Shown: piece by piece, positions 1 to 6,742 of the stretch | How the letters are laid out: every line of letters starts with the position of its first letter | Position numbering within the stretch: the first letter of the stretch is position 1 | NCBI GenBank assembly: GCA_030447865.1 | Contig: JAUJOD010000003.1 | Location: forward strand, 1 to 64,000 | Origin: Nocardioidaceae bacterium | GTDB taxonomy: Bacteria; Actinomycetota; Actinomycetes; Propionibacteriales; Nocardioidaceae | DNA: 64,000 nucleotides | Direction: 5' to 3' | Translations under genes and position numbers: made by a program | The notes under the pieces: model-generated | Told to the model about the DNA's origin: nothing | The model's input: the letters and a program-made list of their open reading frames with translations, nothing else | The model's database searches: none

Positions 1-49
1 TCTTACCGGCGTCGACATGAGCGACGATCCCGAGGTTGAGGGTGGGCAT
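1..49 (-). CDS. TetM-like ribosomal protection GTPase, N-terminus only
   Basis: The first 49 bases hold, on the minus strand, an ATG and sixteen codons reading MPTLNLGIVAHVDAGK before the window ends. This is the start of the G1 nucleotide-binding loop of translation-factor GTPases. EF-G and the tetracycline-resistance ribosomal protection proteins (TetM, TetO, OtrA class) share the AHVDAGK loop. The very short lead before it and the NLGIVAHVDAGK wording match the protection-protein branch better than EF-G. A GAAGG Shine-Dalgarno-like run lies about ten bases upstream of the ATG. If complete, the product would be a GTPase of over 600 residues that releases tetracycline from ribosomes. The subfamily is inferred from sixteen residues only. 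Confidence 0.7.
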   Translation of the reverse strand, partial: MPTLNLGIVAHVDAGK

Positions 50-118
50 GGAGAAAGGCTGCCTTCGGGTTGCTCGGATAGGTGAGGGTGATCCGTCCGA
101 GCAGGTGCCGCATCTCTC

Positions 119-232
119 GTGCTCCTCGTGGCCGTGGCGATCCTTGGGCTCGTGGCCGTGGCGATCCTTGGGCGCGAGGCTAGCCGCCTACGCCGACTTG
201 AGGCGAGGGATTTTCGGCGCGGCGCCGCCTAG
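119..232 (+). CDS. possible small single-span membrane protein
   Basis: A GTG-started frame of 37 codons encodes a hydrophobic N-terminus made of two identical copies of LVAVAILG, followed by a basic tail (GREASRLRRLEARDFRRGAA) and a stop. This is the shape of a one-pass membrane peptide with a cytoplasmic charged end. There is no strong ribosome binding site, and its last bases overlap the end of the convergent DUF3515 gene. The exact 24-bp repeat that doubles the membrane segment could also be chance tandem duplication in non-coding DNA. I do not recognise a family. Real but unproven is the most I would claim. Confidence 0.25.
   Translation: MLLVAVAILGLVAVAILGREASRLRRLEARDFRRGAA
125..172. 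repeat. perfect 24-bp tandem duplication
   Basis: Bases 125-148 and 149-172 are identical, beginning ctcgtggccgtgg and ending ccttggg. The unit is eight codons long, so it keeps any reading frame and, in the plus-strand frame starting at 119, doubles an eight-residue hydrophobic stretch. It lies between the TetM-like gene and the DUF3515 gene. Confidence 0.9.
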
Positions 233-693
233 ACGCAGGGGCGCACGTCGTCGGTGGTGGTTGCGATGGCGCCGGCCAGATCGACGAGGGCATCCGCCGC
301 CGGCTGGTAGTCGGGCGGAACTGTCACTTCGACGTACGCCGACCGGCCGATCGTGGTGAAGACAAGCTCCCCGTCGACTGGCTCCGTGCCGGTCACCGGC
401 CGGCCCTCCTGTTCGGCGAGCCACCCGATGTCGTTGACGACGAAGCAGGACGAGTCCGGCCGCAGAGAAGTTGGCTTGGGCACGCCGCAGCGCACCACGA
501 TGGGTGGGTCACCCCAGGCGCTAGCCAGCGCGTCACTCGGCTGCACCGACCGCGCCGCTTGCCCGGCCACGCGGTCGGGCAGCTCGGCGATGAGGTCCTT
601 GCACTGCTCGGCCGTCATCGCATCGGGGCTGGTTGGCGTCACCTCGATCTCAGCCGTGCACCCCACCAACAGGAGCCCGGTGGCTACCACCAA
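229..693 (-). CDS. DUF3515-family lipoprotein
   Basis: A 154-residue secreted lipoprotein candidate. A hydrophobic stretch ending in the lipobox LLVGC puts the lipidated cysteine near residue 12. The mature part carries the spaced cysteines and the TAEQC...LIAELPDRV and SLRPDSSCFVVNDIGW segments typical of the DUF3515 family, which in Actinobacteria commonly sits beside thiL and a small Lrp-domain gene, as here. The TTG at 693 leaves almost no positively charged n-region. The frame stays open upstream through an arginine-bearing stretch without an ATG or GTG, so the true start may lie further upstream or use a rare codon. It is likely transcribed after the Lrp-type gene that ends just upstream. 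Biochemical role unknown. Confidence 0.75.
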   Translation of the reverse strand: MVVATGLLLVGCTAEIEVTPTSPDAMTAEQCKDLIAELPDRVAGQAARSVQPSDALASAWGDPPIVVRCGVPKPTSLRPDSSCFVVNDIGWLAEQEGRPVTGTEPVDGELVFTTIGRSAYVEVTVPPDYQPAADALVDLAGAIATTTDDVRPCV

Positions 694-755
694 GACACCG
701 CCGAGTCCGGGGCACTGGGAGAGCGAACCTCGACGGCAGATGGCCGGGGATGCGG

Positions 756-992
756 TCAGATGTGCACCACCGGGCAGGTCAGGGTACGGGTGATCCCGTC
801 GATCATCTGCACCTTTGCGACGACCAGCTTGCCGAGCTCGTCGACGTTGCGCGCCTCGGCGCGCACGATGACGTCGTAGGGTCCGGTGACGTCTTCGGCG
901 AGCGTGACGCCCCTGACTCCGGCGATCGACGTGGCCACGTCAGCGGCCTTACCGACCTCTGTCTGGATGAGGATGTAGGCGTGAACCACCAT
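756..992 (-). CDS. small Lrp/AsnC ligand-binding-domain protein
   Basis: A 78-residue protein starting MVVHAYILIQTEVG, which is a stand-alone RAM (Lrp/AsnC effector-binding) domain without the N-terminal helix-turn-helix. Family members form ring-like oligomers that bind amino acids; the DNA-binding half is absent, so it may be a ligand-sensing partner rather than a repressor. I chose the ATG at 992 because GGGAGGTCC precedes it at good spacing and the usual MVxAYILIQ start follows; the open frame extends further upstream without homology. It is divergent from thiL (113 bp away) and precedes the DUF3515 lipoprotein, an arrangement common in Actinobacteria. Confidence 0.8.
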   Translation of the reverse strand: MVVHAYILIQTEVGKAADVATSIAGVRGVTLAEDVTGPYDVIVRAEARNVDELGKLVVAKVQMIDGITRTLTCPVVHI

Positions 993-1105
993 CAGCGGAC
1001 CTCCCGGCTGTTGCGTCGTGTCGATAACGTATCGACGACGGGGGAGTTCACCGTACCGCCTGGTGAGGTGGAGCACGAAGTGCCCGCTCAAGCGAGGGGA
1101 CACCT

Positions 1106-2068
1106 ATGCCGCAGCAGCTGACAGGGACGTTGCGAGACGTCGGGGAGTTCCAGCTCGTGGCTGCCCTGACCGAACGTTTCGGGCAGGCCGACGTGGTGCG
1201 CCTCGGCCCCGGTGACGACGCTGCGGTCCTCGACCTGCCGGGCGGGCAGGTGGTCTGCTCACTCGACATGCTGGTGCAGAACCGGCACTTCCGGTTGGAC
1301 TGGTCGACGGCGTCCGACATCGGTCACAAGGCCGCCGCGGCAAACCTTTCTGATCTCAACGCGATGGGCGGGCGTGCCACCGCACTGCTGGTAGGGCTTG
1401 CGGCGCCGCCGGACCTCGACTGCTCCTGGGCGCTTGAATTCGCTGACGGCTTGGCGGCCGAGGCTGCCGAGGTGGGCGCCAGCATCGTGGGCGGCGACGT
1501 CACCCGAGCCGAGGCGATCACGATCTCGGTCGCCGTCCTCGGAGCGTGCGAGCACGGCGTCGTACGTCGCTCGGGTGCCCGGGCCGGTGACGTGGTCGCG
1601 CTGGCGGGTCGCCAGGGCTGGGCCGACGCCGGGTTTGCCGTGCTGGGGCGCGGGTTCCGGTCGCCCCGCGCGGTCGTGGACGCGCACCGCCGGCCGGCAC
1701 CGCCGTACGAGGCCGGGCCGTCAGCCGCCGAGGTGGGGGCGACGGCGATGATCGACGTCAGTGACGGGCTGCTCCAAGACGTCGGTCACCTCGCCTCGGC
1801 AAGCCAGGTGGCAATCGAGCTGCGCTCCAGTCAGTTCGAGGTTGCTGAGCCACTGCAGGCGGTCGGTGCCGCCTTGGGCGTCGACCCACTGAGGTTCGCG
1901 CTCACCGGGGGCGATGACTACAGCCTCGTGGCCACGTTCCGACCTGACGCGGAGCTGCCCGCACAGTGGCGGGAGATCGGCGTGGTGCGTCATGCCGGCG
2001 ACGCAGGCTCAGTCACCGTCGACGGGGCGACGTACGACGACGCGAGCGGCCACCAGCACTTCCGCTGA
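1106..2068 (+). CDS. thiL: thiamine-monophosphate kinase
   Basis: A 320-residue ThiL that phosphorylates thiamine monophosphate to the cofactor thiamine diphosphate using ATP, in the cytoplasm. The N-terminal GEFQLVAALTERF, the Mg/ATP-binding GPGDDAA (about residues 34-40), the NLSDLNAMGG motif and the C-terminal DVSDGLLQDVGH and TGGDDYSL segments follow the PurM/ThiL fold in order. Length is normal. The ATG at 1106 is preceded by AGGGGAC. It is transcribed away from the Lrp-domain gene, and downstream it is convergent with the AAA+ ATPase. Confidence 0.95.
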   Translation: MPQQLTGTLRDVGEFQLVAALTERFGQADVVRLGPGDDAAVLDLPGGQVVCSLDMLVQNRHFRLDWSTASDIGHKAAAANLSDLNAMGGRATALLVGLAAPPDLDCSWALEFADGLAAEAAEVGASIVGGDVTRAEAITISVAVLGACEHGVVRRSGARAGDVVALAGRQGWADAGFAVLGRGFRSPRAVVDAHRRPAPPYEAGPSAAEVGATAMIDVSDGLLQDVGHLASASQVAIELRSSQFEVAEPLQAVGAALGVDPLRFALTGGDDYSLVATFRPDAELPAQWREIGVVRHAGDAGSVTVDGATYDDASGHQHFR

Positions 2069-2113
2069 GCACCCTGCAACATCGCTGCGCCCGTCTATTG
2101 ACCGCGTTCCTTC

Positions 2114-3292
2114 TTAGTGTTGCTCGCGGACGAAGGTGTGCATGCCAGGCACGGTAAATGCCAGCAGACCCCGTTCCGGTGCGTACACGAGGCCCTTCTT
2201 GAGCAACTCGTTCCGTGAGACGGAAAGATCGGAGACTCGCCGTTTCCCCATCGCCGTGGTCAGCTCGGACACTGACGCTGGTTGGTCTGCCGCCAGTTCT
2301 GCCATCGCTCGCAGCAGGTCACGTTGGGCGGGGGTGGCTCGCTCCCAGCGCGATCGGTAGAGACCGTCGTCAACCTCTCGCCGGGCGGCAGCCCCACCCA
2401 CCTCGACGTCCTCGAGCGTGATATCGGGACCGGCGGACACATCCCACATGTGCTTACCGACTGCCTGTAGGAAGTACGGGTATCCGGCGGCCACTGTTAG
2501 CGCTTGGCTGAGGGCGTCATCATCCCATCGGACGCCGTGGCCTCGAACCGGGTCAGTGAGGGCGGAACGTGAAGCGGCTTCATCAAGTAGCCCAATCGGC
2601 CGGTAGTCGTACAGCCGTTCGGCGTAACTCGTCGCCTCCGCGAGCTGGGCCGGAAGGGAGGGTAGGCCAGCGCCGACAAAGGTTAGAGGAAGCGGCGCGT
2701 CGTGTTGTCCGAGCTGATGAATGGCGGTGTTGAGAGCGGTCAGTTCTTCAGCCGTGGCCTCCTGAAGCTCGTCAACCAAGACGAGCGTCCCAACCCCGAG
2801 CTCCCGGGACGTCTCCCCGAGAACCTCGAACAGAGCCGCGAGGTCGTCACCGAATCGGCCCGAGTCCGCCACCCCAGGAATCGGTTCTATCGCCGCCCCG
2901 ACTGTGAATGCGCCAGTGGGGTCAACGCGCAGGGAGAAGGCTTTGAAGACCCCGAGCACCCTTCGCAGGGTGGACTCAGGGTGCCGCCCCGTGGCGGTGC
3001 GCATCCCTCGGACGAGCGCGTGGGCTAAGGCGACAGCAAGAGGAGTTCGTGCGGTGGCCTCTACTTTCGCGGTGATCCATCCACGGTCGGAGACTTGGGA
3101 CATTAGTTCGTTGAGAAGCACGGTCTTTCCGACGCCTAGCAGCCCGTTCAGCACCCAAGCCCGTTCGCCTTCCCCAAGTTCCTCAGCCCGACGGCGTATT
3201 ACCATGAACGCTTGAAGAACTGGTTCGCGACCCGCTAGGACTGGGGGGCGACGCCCTGCTCCCGGCCGGAACGGGTTGTCTACGGGGTCCAT
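2114..3292 (-). CDS. orphan AAA+ ATPase with C-terminal winged helix
   Basis: A 392-residue P-loop ATPase of the ORC/Cdc6-like type. Walker A is GLLGVGKT (about residues 50-57) and Walker B LVLVDE (about 170-175), followed by an AAA+ lid region. The last 70 residues, with SVSELTTAMG and DLSVSRNELLKKGLV, look like a winged helix that could bind DNA. Homologues are annotated only as ATP-binding proteins, and I do not know the substrate. It occupies the interval between thiL and rpmB next to an IS256 ruin, so it is likely an accessory gene. An AT-rich segment with repeats just upstream is probably its control region. No partner gene is adjacent. Confidence 0.7.
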   Translation of the reverse strand: MDPVDNPFRPGAGRRPPVLAGREPVLQAFMVIRRRAEELGEGERAWVLNGLLGVGKTVLLNELMSQVSDRGWITAKVEATARTPLAVALAHALVRGMRTATGRHPESTLRRVLGVFKAFSLRVDPTGAFTVGAAIEPIPGVADSGRFGDDLAALFEVLGETSRELGVGTLVLVDELQEATAEELTALNTAIHQLGQHDAPLPLTFVGAGLPSLPAQLAEATSYAERLYDYRPIGLLDEAASRSALTDPVRGHGVRWDDDALSQALTVAAGYPYFLQAVGKHMWDVSAGPDITLEDVEVGGAAARREVDDGLYRSRWERATPAQRDLLRAMAELAADQPASVSELTTAMGKRRVSDLSVSRNELLKKGLVYAPERGLLAFTVPGMHTFVREQH

Positions 3293-3314
3293 CGGTATGA
3301 CTCTATCAGCGCAT

Positions 3315-3351
3315 CTAAGAAGTTCTCTTATATGAGATTAGAATCTCTTAG
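3315..3351. promoter_or_regulatory. AT-rich repeat-bearing control region of the AAA+ ATPase gene
   Basis: This short AT-rich patch stands out from its GC-rich surroundings, 23 to 59 bases upstream of the ATPase start. It holds an inverted pair, CTAAGA (3315-3320) and TCTTAG (3346-3351), and a direct pair of TCTCTTA (3324-3330 and 3344-3350) exactly 20 bases apart. On the minus strand it offers -10-like hexamers such as TATAAG. Two-turn spacing of a heptamer suggests a protein binding site, possibly autoregulatory. Inference only. Confidence 0.4.
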
Positions 3352-3363
3352 AGTTTCACGCGA

Positions 3364-4187
3364 GGCCAAACCCAGGGTGGGGTGGATGAGGACGTCACCA
3401 GGTGATCCGGTGGCAGCACGTTAGGCGGTAAGAGCTGGAGGTGTCATGGCCTCGCCTCCGTGGTCGGTCGTGGTGGCGTCGAGCAGGGTCATGCGGGAGC
3501 TGGCGAGGACGTCGACGCTCAGGTAGCGGCGGCCTTCGACATTCGTCGTGTTGTTCGGCCAGGACAGCTCCGACGAGCCGGACCAGGGTGGTGCGGTCGG
3601 GGAAGATGCCGACGACGTCGGTTCGTCTGCGGATCTTTCGGTTGAGACGCTCGGCGGGGTTGTTGGACCAGATCTGCCGCCAGTATCTCTTTCGGGAACG
3701 CGGTGAAGGTGAGGATGTCGGTTCGGGCCGCTTCGAGGTGCGCGGCGACCGCTGGAAGTTTCTCGGTCAGCCCGTCGACGACCCGATCGCGACAGGGCTG
3801 CACGTTCACTACCCGACCCCCTTCGGGGACCTTCATCGTCAACGCGTCGGCGGCGACGAACACATACATCGAGTGGGGTGCGGAACGACTCCACCTGCTC
3901 ATCGAGCTCCTTGGCCATCACCGACACCTGCGACTTGCTCAGCCGGGTGATGCCGAGGGTCTCCACCAGTTTCTCCATCCGCCGGGTCGACACCCCTAGC
4001 AGGTAACAGGTGGCCACCACCGTGGTCAGCGCCCGCTCCCACGCGGCGGCGTTCCAGTAACCAGTCCGGGAAGTACGACCCGGTCCGCAGCTTCGGGATC
4101 GCGACCTCGAGGGTGCCGGCCCGGGTGTCCCACTCCGGTGACCGGCAACCATAATGAGAGTTGACCTGAGCCTGGCTACGAAGCCCA
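3364..4187 (-). mobile_element. IS256-family remnant A with wrecked transposase
   Basis: A decayed copy of the same element found at 14 kb. Transposase pieces are recognisable in all three minus-strand frames: the DTRAGTLEVAIPKL and SYFPDWLLERRR segment near 4050-4130, ALTTVVATCYLLGVSTRRMEK and ITRLSKSQVSVMAKELDEQV near 3880-4030, VAADALTMKVPEGGRVVNV near 3810-3860, and the C-terminal [15 protein letters not shown] near 3430-3530. About 45 N-terminal codons are missing, roughly 100 central codons including part of the DDE core are deleted, and several frameshifts intervene. It cannot be active. The homology to copy B starts at GGCCAA (3364) and stops near 4187, eighteen bases short of the next gene's start codon. 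Confidence 0.9.
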
Positions 4188-4192
4188 GCGCC

Positions 4193-4198
4193 TATGCT
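4193..4198 (+). promoter_or_regulatory. leaderless-type -10 (TATGCT) for the zinc-ribbon gene
   Basis: TATGCT ends seven bases before the ATG at 4206, the geometry expected when transcription starts on the start codon itself. Anything acting as a -35 would lie inside IS256 remnant A. No Shine-Dalgarno sequence precedes the ATG, which agrees with a leaderless message. Confidence 0.4.
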
Positions 4199-4205
4199 CA
4201 GCGCA

Positions 4206-4676
4206 ATGAGCGACACGGGACCCGGCTACCCCGATCAGAGCACGAAACGCATGGCGGCTCGCGTCATCGGCGTCGTGTGCATGGGTATCGCCTTGGTGTT
4301 GTTCGCACTGGCGGTGGCCGACATGCTGTCGGCGTTCAACAGCGACGAGTTCGGCGCGCAGCCAACCCGGATGTGGATGTTCTTCGCGGCGCTGCCCTTC
4401 TTCCTCGTCGGCGGCATCGCGCTCAACGCCGGGTTCATGGGAGCGGGCGTCAAGTACGCCGCTGGAGAGGTGGCGCCGACGGCGCGCGGCACTCTGGACT
4501 ACCTAGACGTTGGTGAGGCCGGGGTCGCCTGCCCGTCCTGCGGCGCGCGTAACGAGGAGAGTTCGGCGTTCTGCGACGACTGCGGCCAGCCGTTGACGAC
4601 GCTCTGCCCGTCGTGCAAGCACCCCAACGCTACAGACGCCAAGTTCTGCGCGGCGTGCGGTACGGCGCTCACCTGA
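4206..4676 (+). CDS. double zinc-ribbon membrane protein
   Basis: A 156-residue protein. Two hydrophobic spans come first (VIGVVCMGIALVLFALAVA and MWMFFAALPFFLVGGIALNAG). The C-terminus carries a double zinc ribbon with four CxxC knuckles: CPSC, CDDC, CPSC, CAAC. Such proteins place a Zn-ribbon on the inner face of the membrane; their function is generally unknown. An in-frame ATG lies four codons upstream, but the -10 at 4193 favours the ATG at 4206. The gene begins eighteen bases after the IS256 remnant ends, so its native upstream region may have been replaced. It is convergent with rpmB. Confidence 0.75.
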   Translation: MSDTGPGYPDQSTKRMAARVIGVVCMGIALVLFALAVADMLSAFNSDEFGAQPTRMWMFFAALPFFLVGGIALNAGFMGAGVKYAAGEVAPTARGTLDYLDVGEAGVACPSCGARNEESSAFCDDCGQPLTTLCPSCKHPNATDAKFCAACGTALT

Positions 4677-4702
4677 CCGGTTCGCGCAGGAACCTCGCGG
4701 AG

Positions 4703-4888
4703 CTACCGAGTGACCTTTCCGGCCTTGAGGCAGGACGTGCAGACGTTGAGCCGCTTCGGGGTGCCGCCAACAATCGCTCTGACCCGCTGGATGTTGGGGT
4801 TGAAGCGTCGCTTGGTACGCCGGTGCGAGTGCGACACGTTGTGCCCGAACCCGGGCCCCTTGGCGCAGATGTCACAGACGGCGGCCAC
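4703..4888 (-). CDS. rpmB: 50S ribosomal protein L28
   Basis: A 61-residue L28, the normal actinobacterial length, starting GTG as [21 protein letters not shown] and ending [17 protein letters not shown]. The CxxC pairs (CDIC and CTSC) mark the zinc-binding form. AGGGAGA precedes the GTG at 4888; the longer upstream open frame has no L28 homology. It lies divergently from the DAK2-recG operon, 228 bases from its start, as in many Actinobacteria. A zinc-containing paralogue elsewhere in the genome, or a zinc-free one, cannot be judged from this window. Confidence 0.95.
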   Translation of the reverse strand: MAAVCDICAKGPGFGHNVSHSHRRTKRRFNPNIQRVRAIVGGTPKRLNVCTSCLKAGKVTR

Positions 4889-5116
4889 AGCGATCTCCCT
4901 GACGTGATGAAGAAGAGGTCTTTGTTGCCGGCAACAGCGGCGAGCAACCGCCAAAGAATAGCCGACTGCCCCGCCGGGAGGCGAATCATCGACACCGCGG
5001 GAAGCCAATGGTCGGCGTAGCAGCAGCACCCCGGGGGTGCTGGGAGCTAGGGTCGAGCCCACGACCACGACCACGCCGAAGCCGGACGGCGACGCGCATC
5101 TCGAGGGAGCAGACCG

Positions 5117-6742
5117 GTGACTCAGCCTGGTGAGGTAGCCCTACTCCTGCGGTGGTGCGACCTCGCGCTGGAGCGGCTGGGAGCTGCTCGAGGGGAGATC
5201 GACGCGCTCAACGTCTACCCCGTGCCCGACGGCGACACCGGCACCAACCTCTTCCTCACGTTCGAGGCCGCCCGGCAGGCAATCCTCGACGCGCGGCCGA
5301 CATCGTTGGTTCAGGCGCTGACGGTCTTCGCTCGAGGCGCCCTGTTCGGTGCGAGAGGCAATTCCGGAGTCATCTTGTCGCAGCTGCTGCGCGCCGGCGC
5401 CCAGCAGCTGATGCGGGGCGACCCGACCAAGCCAGGACAGTTGTTGGCCGACACCCTCACGCTGGCCGCCGACGCCGCTTACACGGCGGTCGCCCGACCC
5501 GTCGAGGGCACGATCTTGTCAGTGGCCCGCGCGGCCGAGCAGGGTGCGCAAGAGGCTGTTCCACGCGCACCTGAGGAACTGACCCGCCAGATGGGGTTCG
5601 TGATCAAGGCAGCGGCCGAGGCGGCTCAGCGTGCGCTGGAGCGCACGCCCGATCAGCTGGAGATCCTGCGGTCGGCTGGCGTCGTCGACGCTGGCGGTCG
5701 TGGCCTGTGCGTGATTCTCGACGCTGCTACCGAGGCCCTGACCGGACGGCGTGTCAGACAAGAAGCCGCGGCCAAGCCGGCGGCGCCGCTGCCTCTCCAG
5801 CCGGGCGCAGACCTGTCCGCTAGCGGCCCCGCCTATGAGGTCATGTATCTCCTCGAGGCCGACGAGGGCGCGGTGGCAACCCTCCGGGACCGACTCACGG
5901 AGCTCGGGGAATCAGTTGTCGTCGTGGGGGGCGACCGGCTGTGGAACGTTCATGTCCACCTCGACGACGTCGGTTCCGCGATAGAGGCCGGCATCGAGGC
6001 GGGGCGTCCGCACCGAATCCGGGTCACCCATTTCGCCGAGCAGGTCAGCCAGGCCGAGGCGGCTAGGCGCACCGCCGCTGCCGGTCGAGGCGTCGTGGCC
6101 TTCGCTGCCGGGCCAGGCCTGCGCGAGTTGTTCCGTGGCGCCGGAGCCGTGCCCGTCGTTGGCGACACGGCGCTTCGGTGCTCGACCAGTGACATCCTCG
6201 CCGCGATCCGGTCGACCGGTTGCGCCGAGGTCATCGTCTTGCCCAACGACAAGGACACCATCGCGGTGGCTGAGGTGGCGGCGCTCTCAGCGCGCGAGGA
6301 GGGCGTCCGGGCCACCGTCATCCCCACCCGCACGCAGGTGCAGGGGCTGGCCGCGGTCGCCGTACACGAACCGCACCGCAGCTTCGACGATGATGTCGTG
6401 TCGATGACCGCGGCCGCCGGTCACGCCCGGCACGGAGCCGTCACCGTGGCCGCGCGGGCGGCGATGACGATGGCAGGACCGTGCCAAGCTGGTGACAGCC
6501 TAGGTGTGGTCGAGGGGGACTTCGCGGTTGTCGCTGCCAACCTCCTCAGCGCCGCGACCCAGGTCGTCGACCGGTTGCTCGCCGGAGGTGGCGAGCTGCT
6601 CACCTTGGTCAAAGGCGAGGGGTGCGACGACGAGCTCGTACGCCGGGTGACGTCGCACGTCGCTGGTCTTCGGGCCGACGTCGACGTTGCCGCGTACGAC
6701 GGGGGGCAGGCCCGCTACCCGCTGCTCATCGGTGTCGAGTGA
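5117..6742 (+). CDS. DAK2-domain (YloV/FakA-like) protein
   Basis: A 541-residue protein of the DAK2-DegV-like fusion family. The N-terminal kinase domain contains [13 protein letters not shown] (about residues 32-44), the Mg-ATP loop of dihydroxyacetone-kinase L domains, and [17 protein letters not shown]-type sequence follows. In Firmicutes the relative FakA phosphorylates fatty acids bound to FakB; the actinobacterial substrate is unproven. GTG start at 5117 with GAGGGAG upstream. Its stop overlaps the recG start (ATGA at 6740-6744), so the two are translationally coupled, matching the conserved rpmB-DAK2-recG block. Confidence 0.85.
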   Translation: MTQPGEVALLLRWCDLALERLGAARGEIDALNVYPVPDGDTGTNLFLTFEAARQAILDARPTSLVQALTVFARGALFGARGNSGVILSQLLRAGAQQLMRGDPTKPGQLLADTLTLAADAAYTAVARPVEGTILSVARAAEQGAQEAVPRAPEELTRQMGFVIKAAAEAAQRALERTPDQLEILRSAGVVDAGGRGLCVILDAATEALTGRRVRQEAAAKPAAPLPLQPGADLSASGPAYEVMYLLEADEGAVATLRDRLTELGESVVVVGGDRLWNVHVHLDDVGSAIEAGIEAGRPHRIRVTHFAEQVSQAEAARRTAAAGRGVVAFAAGPGLRELFRGAGAVPVVGDTALRCSTSDILAAIRSTGCAEVIVLPNDKDTIAVAEVAALSAREEGVRATVIPTRTQVQGLAAVAVHEPHRSFDDDVVSMTAAAGHARHGAVTVAARAAMTMAGPCQAGDSLGVVEGDFAVVAANLLSAATQVVDRLLAGGGELLTLVKGEGCDDELVRRVTSHVAGLRADVDVAAYDGGQARYPLLIGVE

